DNA of 64,000 nucleotides, taken from NCBI RefSeq assembly GCF_015355755.1, contig NZ_JACVEE010000007.1, positions 62,001 to 126,000 of the forward strand, in the 5' to 3' direction. Origin of the DNA: Nocardia sp. XZ_19_385 (GTDB taxonomy: Bacteria; Actinomycetota; Actinomycetes; Mycobacteriales; Mycobacteriaceae). Numbering within the stretch: position 1 is the stretch's first letter; the number at the start of each line of letters is the position of its first letter. Positions 9,349-17,983 of the stretch are shown piece after piece. The translations under genes were made by a program, and so were the position numbers. Below the pieces are notes generated by a model. That model did no database searches and was not told the DNA's origin. It saw only the letters and a list, made by a program, of their open reading frames with translations.

Positions 9349-9761
9349 CCACCATGCAAGCGGTCGAGGTCGGAACCGAGCTGCCGCCCTTGAAGATTCG
9401 GGCCATCTCGCGCACCACCCTCGCCCTGTTCGCGGGTGCCTCGGGTGATCACAATCCGATGCATATCGATATCGACGTCGCCAAGTCCGCCGGGCTCGAC
9501 GACGTATTCGCACACGGCATGCTCTCGATGGCGTACCTCGGGCGACTGCTGACCGATTGGGTCGACCCGCAGGCGATTCGGTCCTACCGCGTGCGATTCG
9601 CCTCCATTACGCCCGTGCTCGCAAAGCCAACGGCCACGGGCAAAGTCGTCTCGATCGACGAGGTAGACGGCGAACGCCGTGCCACCTTGGAACTCACCGT
9701 CGCGCTCGCCGACGGCACCGTAACCCTTACCGGCGACGCCGTCGTCGCACTCCCGAACTGA
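9345..9761 (+). CDS. MaoC-like enoyl-CoA hydratase, catalytic subunit
   Basis: 138-residue hot-dog fold with the hydratase-2 signature GDHNPMHIDIDVAKSAGL followed by VFAHGML; the Asp and His of this stretch are the expected catalytic pair. The start ATG overlaps the stop of the other MaoC subunit (ATGA), consistent with a stoichiometric heterodimer. It would hydrate the 2-enoyl-CoA made by the acyl-CoA dehydrogenase at 10620 and feed the SDR dehydrogenase at 9777. Confidence 0.85.
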   Translation: MTTMQAVEVGTELPPLKIRAISRTTLALFAGASGDHNPMHIDIDVAKSAGLDDVFAHGMLSMAYLGRLLTDWVDPQAIRSYRVRFASITPVLAKPTATGKVVSIDEVDGERRATLELTVALADGTVTLTGDAVVALPN

Positions 9762-9776
9762 AAGGTCCTCTCTCTC

Positions 9777-10607
9777 ATGGGAACTCTTGATGGCAAGGTC
9801 GCTATTGTCTCCGGCTCCGGTCGCGGCATCGGCCGTGAAATCGCGCTGAAGCTCGCCGCCGAGGGCGCGAAGGTCGTGGTCAACGACCTCGACGCCGAAC
9901 CCGCCAAGGAAACCGTCGCCGCGATCGAAGCCGCAGGCGGCACCGCGGTCTCGTGCGTCGGCAGCGTCACCGAAGAAGGCTTCGCCGAACGCTTCGTGCA
10001 GACCGCCGTCGAGGAGTTCGACGGACTCGACATCATCGTCAATAACGCCGGCTACACCTGGGATTCGGTCATTCAGAAGATGACCGACGAGCAGTGGGAC
10101 GCGATCATCGACGTCCACCTCAAGGCGCCGTTCCGGATTCTGCGCGCCGCGCAGCCGGTCATCGCCGCGCAGGTGAAGAAGGCGAAAGAGGCGGGGGAGC
10201 CGATCCCGTGCCGCAAGGTCGTCAATATCTCCTCGATGGCGGGCACCGGAGGCAATGCGGGACAGGCGAATTACTCCTCGGCCAAGGCGGGCATCACCGG
10301 TCTGACCAAGACCATCGCCAAGGAGTGGGGCCGCTACAACGTCACCGTCAACACCGTGGCGTTCGGCTTCATCAAGACCCGACTCACCGAGGCCTCGGCC
10401 GACGGTGACAGCACCATCGACATCGAAGGCAAGAAGCTCAAGGTCGGCGTCAACCCGAACCTGCTGGCCGCCATGGAGCAGATGATCCCGCTCGGTCGCG
10501 CGGGTACCCCGACCGAGGCCGCCGGAGCGGTTTACCTGTTCTGCACTCCCGAATCCGATTACGTCAGCGCGCAGACCCTCATCTGCGGTGGCGGCTTCAA
10601 CATCTAA
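9777..10607 (+). CDS. SDR-family 3-hydroxyacyl-CoA dehydrogenase
   Basis: 276 residues, classical short-chain dehydrogenase: cofactor motif SGSGRGIGREIALKL near residue 13, NNAG at about 90, catalytic Ser in NISSMAGTGGNAG and Tyr/Lys in YSSAKAGITG, closing with CGGGFNI. An acidic residue after the second beta strand (VVNDLD) favours NAD(H). A stretch of about 15 residues between NNAG and the Ser (VKKAKEAGEPIPCRK) is longer than in minimal SDRs and resembles SDRs of actinobacterial beta-oxidation clusters. The context implies oxidation of the 3-hydroxyacyl-CoA formed by the MaoC pair. Confidence 0.85.
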   Translation: MGTLDGKVAIVSGSGRGIGREIALKLAAEGAKVVVNDLDAEPAKETVAAIEAAGGTAVSCVGSVTEEGFAERFVQTAVEEFDGLDIIVNNAGYTWDSVIQKMTDEQWDAIIDVHLKAPFRILRAAQPVIAAQVKKAKEAGEPIPCRKVVNISSMAGTGGNAGQANYSSAKAGITGLTKTIAKEWGRYNVTVNTVAFGFIKTRLTEASADGDSTIDIEGKKLKVGVNPNLLAAMEQMIPLGRAGTPTEAAGAVYLFCTPESDYVSAQTLICGGGFNI

Positions 10608-10619
10608 GGACGCGACCCC

Positions 10620-11771
10620 GTGACCACCCCTGTGTACCGATCCCCGTGGATCGATGAGGAAGTTCTCGCGCTCAAGGATATGGCGACGAAGTTCTTCGAA
10701 GCCGAATTACTGCCCCACCAGGAACGTTTCGCGGACCAGAAGCATGTGGACCGCGAATTCTGGAACAAGGCGGGCGAACTCGGCCTGCTGTGCGCCTCGA
10801 TACCCGAGGAATACGGTGGCGGCGGAGGCACTTTCGCGCACGATTTCGCCATCTTCGACGCGCAGTACGGACTGGGTGACACCGCTTTCGGCAATATGGT
10901 GCACAGTGGGCTGGTCGCGCACTACATCCTCGCCTACGGGAATGAGGAGCAGAAGCGGCGGTGGCTGCCCGGGATGGCTTCCGGGGCGCTCGTCGGGGCC
11001 ATCGCCATGACCGAACCCGGAGCGGGTTCGGACCTGAAAGCCTTGCGCACCAGCGCTGTTCGTGACGCGGATGGCTACGTCATCAATGGCGCGAAGACCT
11101 TTATCTCCAATGGCAAGCACGCCGATCTGGTGATCGTGGTGGCCAAGACCGATGCCACCGCCGGGGCCAAGGGCATCTCACTCATCGTGGTCGAGACCGC
11201 AGGCGCCCAGGGTTATCAGGTCGGCAGGCTGCTCGACAAGGTCGGCATGAAGGGCCAGGACACCGCAGAGTTGTCCTTCACCGATGTTCGAGTTCCGGTC
11301 GGGAATTTGCTCGGCGAGGCGGGCGCGGGTTTCGGCTACCTGATGAACCAACTCGCGCACGAACGGCTCGTCGTAGCGGTCTGTGCGGCAGCGGCCACCG
11401 CGGCAGCCGTCGACTGGACGGTGCGATACAACAAGGAGCGCAAGGCATTCGGCGCCCCGCTGTTCGAAATGCAGAACACCCGTTTCGAACTCGCCCAGTG
11501 CGCCACCCTCGCGCGCGTGTGCCGAGTATTCGTCGACGACTGCATTCAACGGCACCTGCGCGGTGAACTCGACGGACCGACCGCGTCGATGGCCAAGGCG
11601 TACGCCACCGATATTCAAGGTCAAGTCGTCGATCGCTGCGTGCAGTTGTTCGGCGGTTACGGGTACATGCTCGAATACCCCATCGCGCGCATGTACGCCG
11701 ATGCCAGGGTGCAGCGCATCTATGCCGGCGCCAACGAGGTGATGAAGGAACTCATCGCACGTTCGCTGTAG
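10620..11771 (+). CDS. Acyl-CoA dehydrogenase
   Basis: 383-residue flavoenzyme of the acyl-CoA dehydrogenase family. Visible signatures are AMTEPGAGSDLKALRT (FAD/substrate loop, about residue 122), an arginine-rich segment AHERLVVAVC, QLFGGYGYMLEYPIARMYAD, and IYAGANEVMKELIARSL with a candidate catalytic Glu near the C-terminus. It would introduce the alpha-beta double bond. Last catabolic gene of the operon, 12 bases after the SDR. Start is GTG at 10620. Confidence 0.88.
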   Translation: MTTPVYRSPWIDEEVLALKDMATKFFEAELLPHQERFADQKHVDREFWNKAGELGLLCASIPEEYGGGGGTFAHDFAIFDAQYGLGDTAFGNMVHSGLVAHYILAYGNEEQKRRWLPGMASGALVGAIAMTEPGAGSDLKALRTSAVRDADGYVINGAKTFISNGKHADLVIVVAKTDATAGAKGISLIVVETAGAQGYQVGRLLDKVGMKGQDTAELSFTDVRVPVGNLLGEAGAGFGYLMNQLAHERLVVAVCAAAATAAAVDWTVRYNKERKAFGAPLFEMQNTRFELAQCATLARVCRVFVDDCIQRHLRGELDGPTASMAKAYATDIQGQVVDRCVQLFGGYGYMLEYPIARMYADARVQRIYAGANEVMKELIARSL

Positions 11772-11883
11772 ACGCGCAACACGAAGCAGCCGCGTGGCCG
11801 CTTCCGAACAACCATCAGGTAGACAAGTGAGGTGATCGACCGTCGACAGCGGCGACGACACCACCCGACTGGAGATGAACGAT

Positions 11884-13077
11884 ATGGCACACGGACCGGA
11901 CGGACAGGCGCTGATCAGTCCGGCCCGTGGCACTCGACCGGCGAATCGGCGCGAGCTGATCGTGCGGGCGGCGACGGATCTGTTCTATCGCAAGGGTTAT
12001 GCCACGGTCGGGATGGGTGAAGTCGCCGAGGCGGTGGCAATCGGTCCCTCCGCGCTGTATCGGCATTTTCGTGGCAAACAGGATCTACTGGCCACGGTGG
12101 TCGGTGATGCGCTCGGAGCGGTCGACGCGCGGCTGGCGGCCTCCTCGTCAGCCGATGTGGGGGTGCGGCTGGCCGGGTTCGCCCTCGAGCACCGGGGGAT
12201 CGGGGTGCTGTGGCGGCGCGAGGCGCGCCATCTATCCGCCGACAACCGCGCCGAATTGCGAGTGGTCACCGACCGCATCGTCACCCGGCTCACCGACCTG
12301 ATCCGCGAACGCCGACCCACCCTCGGCCTCGCCGAAGCCGACCTGCTGGCACGGTCCGCGCTCGCCGTCGGCATCAGCGCTTCGTTCCACAGCTTGTCCT
12401 TGCCCGAACCCGGTTTCACGAACCTGCTCGGGGAGCTCATCACAACGACCATCGACGCGCCGATCGCCCTGGCCGACCCGATGTCCGGCAACCCGGACGC
12501 CGCTGCGACCGTGCTGACCAGGTCCAGGCGCGAGACCATTCTGGTCGAGGCCTCGAAACTGTTCGCCCGCAACGGTTTCGCAGGCGTGAGCATGGACGAT
12601 ATTGGGGCGGCCGTGGGCATCGCCGGGCCTAGCGTCTACAACCACTTCCCGGCCAAGACCGACATCCTCACCGCGGCCATGTTCCGCGGCGACGAATGGT
12701 TGCGCATGGGCATGAACCGCGCCTTCGCACAGGCAACCGACCCCCGCGACGCCCTGCGCCGGCTGCTGCGCAGCTACGGCGAATTCGTCTTCGAGAACCC
12801 CGACCTCATCCAACTGCTCATTTCCGAGTCGGTACACCTCCCCGAGGCCGATCGCCATCGCACCCGCGTCGCCCAGCACTCCTACATCGCCGAATGGGTA
12901 CACCTGGCCGATCAGGTGCATCCCTCCTGGGATCACAGCGCCGCCCGCATCCGCGTCCAGGCCGCCCAGACCATTCTCAACGAGATCTCTTTGACGCCGC
13001 AATTCCGCATGAACCCGGCCGTCGAATCGGCCGTCTGCGTGATCAGCGCGGAATTGCTGGCAATCCAGCAAGACTGA
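11884..13077 (+). CDS. Regulator with two tandem TetR domains
   Basis: The protein contains two complete TetR-type DNA-binding domains: RELIVRAATDLFYRKGYATV with GPSALYRHFRGKQDLL near residues 20-75, and RETILVEASKLFARNGFAGV with GPSVYNHFPAKTDILTAAMF near residues 215-265. About 397 residues, twice the usual size. The start is set at the second ATG (11884) because GGAG at 11871-11874 abuts the first ATG at 11875 with no spacing. It follows the acyl-CoA dehydrogenase by about 110 bases and probably controls the flanking catabolic and mce operons through the 7511-7697 region. Confidence 0.85.
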   Translation: MAHGPDGQALISPARGTRPANRRELIVRAATDLFYRKGYATVGMGEVAEAVAIGPSALYRHFRGKQDLLATVVGDALGAVDARLAASSSADVGVRLAGFALEHRGIGVLWRREARHLSADNRAELRVVTDRIVTRLTDLIRERRPTLGLAEADLLARSALAVGISASFHSLSLPEPGFTNLLGELITTTIDAPIALADPMSGNPDAAATVLTRSRRETILVEASKLFARNGFAGVSMDDIGAAVGIAGPSVYNHFPAKTDILTAAMFRGDEWLRMGMNRAFAQATDPRDALRRLLRSYGEFVFENPDLIQLLISESVHLPEADRHRTRVAQHSYIAEWVHLADQVHPSWDHSAARIRVQAAQTILNEISLTPQFRMNPAVESAVCVISAELLAIQQD

Positions 13078-13558
13078 CTGCATCATCTCGCTCGAGTGCG
13101 GCGTAGTCACAACTCTGGAGCTGGTGCGGGCCGCGGACTCGCAGTAAGCGAGTCGTTGAAACCAACCCCCTCGTCGCATCGGATAGCTGGGTTCTAGTGA
13201 AATACCCCGGCTCCGTTTGGAACTCGGCACTAGCGTCCTGAGTCGCAAATTCGTTGGCGGGCTACGATGTTTGGGTGTCGCCGAAGGCGGAGACTTGGGG
13301 TGTCTCGCGAGAAGCGATGCGCAAGTGGAGAACTCGGCTCGAACGTGACCGGCAGTCAGCAGCTCAACGTCGCCACCGGAAATGAGCCAGAGCCATTGTC
13401 TGGACAGACCCGTGGCGATGGCCGCCGCGATACCCCCGTGCGCACCGGCCATCTGATATCCGACGAGAAAGCCAGTACCGGTCCCACAGCGTCGGCACTG
13501 CGTTTGAATCCGTTGAGCTGCTTGAATTTAGCGAACACCTCGGCGGCGGGCGAGCTGT
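13078..13558. other. Non-coding or unrecognised stretch
   Basis: About 480 bases between the tandem-TetR gene and the TauD remnant. Open frames here have no family signature that I recognise, codon use is irregular on both strands, and no RNA gene or clean hairpin was found. It looks like the edge of the decayed zone that extends to about 19700. Confidence 0.4.
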
Positions 13559-13725
13559 CAGGAGTGGTTCGTGGCGCGTCCTGGCCCTCGCCGGTCATCG
13601 TGCGGTCGGCTACCGGCGATCGATGCGCGTTCCATGACCCGGATCGCCGGCCGATAGTCGCTGGCGGCGTAGTGCTGTACCGCTCGGTTATCCCAGAACG
13701 CCACCGTGTGTGGCTGCCAGCGTGA
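13559..13725 (-). pseudogene. C-terminal fragment of a TauD/TfdA-family dioxygenase
   Basis: Minus-strand translation gives [20 protein letters not shown] followed by [16 protein letters not shown], then a stop near 13559. This matches the C-terminal part of Fe(II)/2-oxoglutarate dioxygenases of the TauD/TfdA family, including the second metal-ligand His (QHYA) and the 2-oxoglutarate-binding Arg (RVMER). A stop codon lies only a few codons upstream of the matching region and no N-terminal part, with the HxD motif, is found. It is therefore a relic of about 50 codons. Confidence 0.72.
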
Positions 13726-13899
13726 TGCGTGTCAAGCGCCCAGTCGAGTTCGACGCTGCCGAATCCCCCTCAGCCTGCAGGTCCGGTGGCTACTGCAACT
13801 GCGGCAGACTCGAGCGACACGCCACGACAGGCGCCCCGGCGCGTATTCGCGCACCGAGCAGGTCCCGCGCTCCGCAGCCCGAGAAAGCTGCGGAAGCTT

Positions 13900-14052
13900 G
13901 GACCTGCGCCAGATCCCGACTCTGGTGTCGGGCAGCGCCAGAATGCACAGCAGAGCCAGCAACGCCATAGCGCTCAGGAAGAAGCCGACGGCTATGGTGC
14001 CGGAGGTCTCGCTGATTCGAGCTACCAGCAGCGGCGCGATGACAGAACCTAG
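13900..14052 (-). pseudogene. C-terminal fragment of a major-facilitator transporter
   Basis: The minus strand encodes GSVIAPLLVARISETSGTIA, then VGFFLSAMALLALLCILALP and DTRVG. These are the last two membrane segments and cytosolic end typical of MFS carriers, especially the metabolite:H+ symporter branch. Nothing corresponding to the preceding ten helices is present; the upstream sequence is the end of the P450 gene. With the neighbouring TauD fragment it marks a deletion-prone region. Confidence 0.65.
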
Positions 14053-15480
14053 TCGGCGTCGTCGCCGATGAAATGCGAGCTGTCGCTCGGAGGCTCGGAG
14101 TTCAGGTGCACCGGAAGTGATTCCAGGCGTCGGAAGAAGACGCTGCGGCGCCAGCGTAGTGCGGTGGGTGGGACGGCGAGGGTGATGTTGGGGTATCGGT
14201 GGAGGAGGTAGGTGATTGCGGCGGTGGTTTCTGCGCGGGCGAGGCGGGCTCCGAGGCAGTGGTGGATCCCGGTGCCGAATGAGAGGTGCCGGGTGGGGCG
14301 GTCTGGGTGGAATGTTGTTGGGTGGCTGGTGGTTTGGGGGTCGTGGTTGGCTGCGAGGAGGGAGACCAGGAGGAGCTCTCCGGGTGTGATGTGTTGTCCG
14401 GTCAGTTCGATGGGGGTGTGGGCTTGACGCAGGGTGGCCACCGGTAGTGGGGGATCGGTGCGCAGGGCTTCGTCGATGACGGCGTTGAGTCTGACGGGGT
14501 CGGTTCGCACCCGCTGCAGTTCCTCGGGATTTCGCAGGAGCGCGAGCAGTGTGGCGAGGATGAGGTTGGCGGTGGTTTCGTGTCCGGCGATCAGCAGTAG
14601 CGCGACTGTCGAGAGTGACTCTTTGAGGTTGACCTGGCCTGTCTTCATTTGTTGGGTCAGGGCGGTGATGAGGTCCTCGCGGGGGCGGAGGCGGCGGGTG
14701 GCGAAGTGCGGCAGGATCAGTCGTGTGAAATCGAGGCTGGCACTGCGCAGTTCGCGTGCGCGGGCGACGGTGACGTCGGAGAGGATCGCTGAGGAGCGTT
14801 CGATGCGGTGTTGGTGACGGTCGGAGACGCCGAGGATTTCGCAGATCACGGCGACCGGCAGTGGGCAGGCGAGTGCGGTTACCAGATCGACAGGGTCTGT
14901 GGGGTCCATCGTGTCGATGAATCCTTGTGTGAGTGTGTCGATTCGAGGCTGCAACGCGGTGACGGCGCGGGGTGTGAAGTGGTCGGCGACGGCGTGGCGT
15001 AATCGTGTGTGGTCGGGTGGGTCGGAGCCGAGCATGTGGCTGACGACCCACTCGCTGCTCGCGCGCAGCAATCGCTGGCGCAGGCTCAGGCCGGTGTTGT
15101 TGCCGGAGACGCCGAGCATGGTGTCGCGGCCCTTGCCGATGCGAGCGTCGGTGAGCACGGCGCGGGCCAGAGGTGCGCTGGTGATGAGCCAGCCATGGAC
15201 CCCGGACGGTGTGGTGAACCGGTGCAGCGGGCCTTGCTGTTGGATCTGCTGGTAGAAGGCGTGGGGGTCCCGGAAGTAGGTGTCGTCGAAAACGACGTCG
15301 GTGACTGGCATGTGTTCCTTGGTCCGCGGTCGTAGAGCAGAGTTGGGGAGCATCATGGGACCCTCTACCGGTGTTGATCTGCGCCAGCGCCGAAGTGTCG
15401 ACTCGTCGACTCCGAGAAGCTTGGCGACTTCGGCGGTGGTGAACATGCGCTGGTTTAAAAGACGCTCGTGATCGATCATG
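14049..15480 (-). CDS. Cytochrome P450 with an in-frame N-terminal helix-turn-helix segment
   Basis: The P450 body is complete: I-helix LLLIAGHETTANL, ExxR in VIDEALR, and heme loop FGTGIHHCLGARLA with the Cys ligand. The frame also extends upstream to an ATG at 15480 that has an excellent AAGGAGG six bases before it. That extension encodes MFTTAEVAKLLGVDESTLRR, a BldC/MerR/excisionase-like helix-turn-helix, joined by a short linker to the usual P450 start MPVTDVVFDD at 15311, which has its own AAGGA. So either a 476-residue fusion is made, or a 420-residue P450 is translated internally. Substrate unknown; no ferredoxin gene adjacent. Confidence 0.85.
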
Positions 15481-15489
15481 ACGAGCCTC

Positions 15490-15869
15490 CTTTCGGAACA
15501 CGACTCCGCGCCAAAAGTTTCGCGTGCAAAACCTGGAGCGGCGGTCACTGAACGGAATGGGCGTGCCGTCGCGCGCGGGCTTATCGGCCGACGCTTCCTC
15601 CGGCTCCGCCAGCGCGGTTACCGGGAATGCCCTGCAAAAGGGCTGAACACCAAGGTAAGTCAGCGCTCGATATGCCCGCAACCGTTCAGTTGCCTCGAGA
15701 GGGAATTGGTTGTGGCATCTGGTGCCGCGCTGGGGACCACCCGTGTCGGCGATGCGCGGAGGGCCGTAGAGCGACCCGTTGGACTCGTTGACGCTGCCTG
15801 TGCCCGCCAGTCCCGCTGTGCGCGGGGTGGAGCTCTTGGTCCAAGATTGGTCCAAGAAAAACGACCAGG
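15490..15869. other. Unrecognised stretch upstream of the P450 gene
   Basis: About 380 bases between the P450 ribosome-binding site and the hairpin at 15870. It should hold the P450 promoter. I see no protein family, and the long minus-strand open frame across it gives a low-complexity, Arg/Pro-rich translation typical of an antisense shadow. Possibly flanking debris of an integrated element, given the tRNA scar next to it. Confidence 0.35.
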
Positions 15870-15889
15870 AGGGGCGGAAAACCGCCCCT
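15870..15889 (-). terminator. Intrinsic terminator after the tRNA 3' end
   Basis: Perfect stem AGGGGCGG / CCGCCCCT with a four-base loop. Read on the minus strand it is followed within about ten bases by TTTTT (CCTGGTCGTTTTTCTT). It lies immediately downstream of the tRNA 3'-end sequence on that strand, exactly where a tRNA terminator is expected, so it is probably the original terminator of that tRNA. Confidence 0.65.
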
Positions 15890-15893
15890 GACC

Positions 15894-15933
15894 TGGTCGG
15901 GCTGACAGGATTTGAACCTGCGACCACCTGACA
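15894..15933 (-). tRNA. tRNA 3'-end fragment (probable attachment-site scar)
   Basis: Minus-strand sequence contains a full T-arm, GCAGG-TTCAAAT-CCTGT, then acceptor 3' strand AGCCCGA and an encoded CCA. It closely resembles the 3' part of a proline-type tRNA. Upstream of the variable-loop region I cannot fold an anticodon arm with a 7-base loop, nor a matching 5' acceptor strand, so only the 3' part is present. Site-specific integrases of actinobacterial elements target tRNA 3' ends and leave such duplicated halves behind. A divergent but complete tRNA cannot be fully excluded without tRNAscan. Confidence 0.6.
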
Positions 15934-16176
15934 CCGGTTCCAGTCTCCCGGAGAGGCCTCATCAAGACCTAACACTGCTGGTCACAACGAATTTCGATGA
16001 AACGAGACTGCTGAACAAGACTCATCAGAACCGGATACATCCCGCCAAAAGTGTGGGATTTCTGTGGGGCGGATCGAATCCCCGCGCTGGCACCACCATC
16101 CGAGTCGTCCTCGGCCCTGGCCTCGGGCGCTCGTCACGCCGATCGGGAGATGAGCGGGGGAGTGTACTTATCCGGG

Positions 16177-16186
16177 ACGGCAGTCC
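16177..16186. repeat. 10-bp target-site duplication, left copy (right copy 17524-17533)
   Basis: ACGGCAGTCC occurs immediately outside the left inverted repeat of the ISAs1-type element and again, identical, immediately outside its right inverted repeat at 17524-17533. A 10-bp duplication fits what is known for this family. The exact match implies that insertion was recent relative to the surrounding decay. Confidence 0.8.
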
Positions 16187-17523
16187 CAGGGCCCCGGCAA
16201 AGTCCCTTTTAGCAACTTTTGAGCAGTTCTAAGGGGCGTTGGTGCTGGTAGGAGTGGTAGCGCAGGCCGTGTGCGATGTTGTGATGGCCACTTATCCGTA
16301 ACAGACCGATCGTTGTGTTTCGCAAAGTGGCCATCACTTGTGCTCCGGCGCCGGTGCGGACTCGGCATCGGTCTTCGTCGAAGGTGACGTCGCGGACGTA
16401 GTGCACTCGGTTCTCGATGTGCCAATGTCCGCGCAACCAGGCCGCTATCTGGCGGGGTGTGGCCTCGGCCGGCGTCAGACTGGTGATGGCGTAGATGGTG
16501 GCGCTCTGGAATTTTCGGGTCTTGGCATCGACGCGGCGGCGGGTGATTTTCAATGCGGTTCTGGCGCCGGGAAAATGGATGGCGGGCCCGCGGATCGCGA
16601 GGGCTTTGAGGGTGCGGGTTTCCTCGCGGCCGTGCTTTCGCGTGCGGGTGCGGTCGTGGGTGCGGACCGAATGCCAGGGCAGTTTCTTCAAAGCCTTGCG
16701 CAGGCGGGGTTGGTTGTCTTTGACCGTCAGCAAGTAGTGCCCGCCCAGATCGGTGATGTAGGTGGCGGTGTCGCGGTTGGTGTGCAACGCATCGGCGGTG
16801 ATGACCATCCCGTCGATGTCGATTCCTCCCAAAAGCTCACGCAGCATGGGGATTTCGTTGGTTTTGATGTCCACACCGATCTGCCCCACGATCACGCCCA
16901 ACTGTTGACAGACACCGGCGAGCAGGTGGATCGGCCGGTCCTCGCCATCGCGGGTGCCGCGCAAGGATTTCCCGTCGAAGGACACCACTCGGCGACCGCG
17001 CGCGCCGGTCTTGCGCCACATCCATTCCCCGATCGCCCTGTCGAAAGCGTCCGCGTCCAGGGCTTGCAGGAATCGGCGGATCGTCGATTCCGTCGGCACA
17101 GAACCCTCGAACCCGAGCTGGGAGACCACCGTCGCGGGGGCCTCGGCGACCCACTGACCGATCGCGGTCAGCGACCGCGAACCCGCCACCACCGCTGCCA
17201 GCGCAGCTGCCAAAGTCGCTCGTGCCGAATACCGCACACCCCGGCGAGCCCTTGGATCGACCACCTCTCCCAGCACATCCAGCAAACTCACAACACCAGC
17301 AAAAGCGACCGATTCACCACCCTCCCAAGACATCTCGACGGCACGGGCAGGAATGGGAGATGATGACACGGGCACGGCAGAACTCCGGATGTGACGCACT
17401 TGTGGAAGAGGCGATCAACTCGAGCGCTGCCGTGCCCACCCCTCATTTCTTGCCTGGCGTGTCGGACAAATCGGACACAAAACCGCAGGTCAGCGCTCAT
17501 GTGCGGACTTTGCCGGAACCCTG
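16187..17523 (-). mobile_element. ISAs1-family insertion sequence, complete
   Basis: 1337-bp element. The ends are imperfect inverted repeats: CAGGGCCCCGGCAAAGTCC at 16187-16205, and at 17505-17523 the complement of CAGGGTTCCGGCAAAGTCC (two mismatches in 19). One intact transposase gene fills the element on the minus strand and the 10-bp target duplication is preserved, so this copy should still be mobile. Confidence 0.88.
16209..17399 (-). CDS. ISAs1-family transposase
   Basis: 396-residue DDE transposase of the ISAs1 (H-repeat-associated) family. Recognisable segments are the N-terminal LLDVLGEVVDPRARRGVRYS domain, then VVSFDGKSLRGTRDGED (first catalytic Asp), VITADALHTNRDTATYI (second Asp), LLTVKDNQPRL and RGHWHIENRVHYVRDVTFDE (catalytic Glu region). 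The reading frame is uninterrupted. It acts only on its own IS ends. Confidence 0.92.
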   Translation of the reverse strand: MRHIRSSAVPVSSSPIPARAVEMSWEGGESVAFAGVVSLLDVLGEVVDPRARRGVRYSARATLAAALAAVVAGSRSLTAIGQWVAEAPATVVSQLGFEGSVPTESTIRRFLQALDADAFDRAIGEWMWRKTGARGRRVVSFDGKSLRGTRDGEDRPIHLLAGVCQQLGVIVGQIGVDIKTNEIPMLRELLGGIDIDGMVITADALHTNRDTATYITDLGGHYLLTVKDNQPRLRKALKKLPWHSVRTHDRTRTRKHGREETRTLKALAIRGPAIHFPGARTALKITRRRVDAKTRKFQSATIYAITSLTPAEATPRQIAAWLRGHWHIENRVHYVRDVTFDEDRCRVRTGAGAQVMATLRNTTIGLLRISGHHNIAHGLRYHSYQHQRPLELLKSC

Positions 17524-17639
17524 ACGGCAGTCCCGGGCAGCGCTGTGCTGGCGTGTCGCAGTGCGACGCGCGGATGAGTTTCAGCCCGTGGCAACTAGAT
17601 AGCAAACTATGATGTCGCATTCGGTGTCCCCCGTCGGTC

Positions 17640-17941
17640 AATGTAGAACGCGTTGAGAACATCCTGTATTGGCACCCCACCGTCCAGCCTGCGGGTGATG
17701 ACACGCAGGCCGACGCTGACTTGACCGGGCTCGTGGGAAGCCGGTTCATCTACACCTACGACAACGGCTGGCGCTACGAGATGTACGTCAAGAACGCCGA
17801 GGCAATCGACTACCGCTCCACTCCGGGATGGTCGGCGGTCGATGGGTGAAGAATCAGGGCGTGGACATCGCGCGCCTCAGCGACGGACACTTCAAGGTCT
17901 GCTGGACCGAGCCGACGGGAACTTCCGTGGCCGTGGACATT
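17640..17941 (+). pseudogene. Phenolic acid decarboxylase remnant (padC-like), frameshifted and cut by an IS3 element
   Basis: The plus strand reads [20 protein letters not shown] then [12 protein letters not shown]. After loss of one base at about 17816 it continues [20 protein letters not shown] and FKVCWTEPTGTSVAVDI, ending exactly at the left end of the IS3-family element (17942). This is the core of phenolic acid decarboxylase, which turns ferulic or p-coumaric acid into the vinylphenol. No continuation was recognised beyond the IS (from 19193). The first in-frame codons before LTG look native ([14 protein letters not shown]) but no start with a good ribosome-binding site is evident. Confidence 0.8.
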
Positions 17942-17983
17942 AGGGACTGCCCCGAGTTCGGTTGACTCGCGGGGTGTGGTGGT

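Noticed and set aside
13732..15975. A 747-residue minus-strand open frame
   Set aside because: Mostly an Arg/His/Pro-rich antisense-style shadow of the P450 frame. Only the MFS tail near 13900-14052 and the tRNA scar at its start have meaning.
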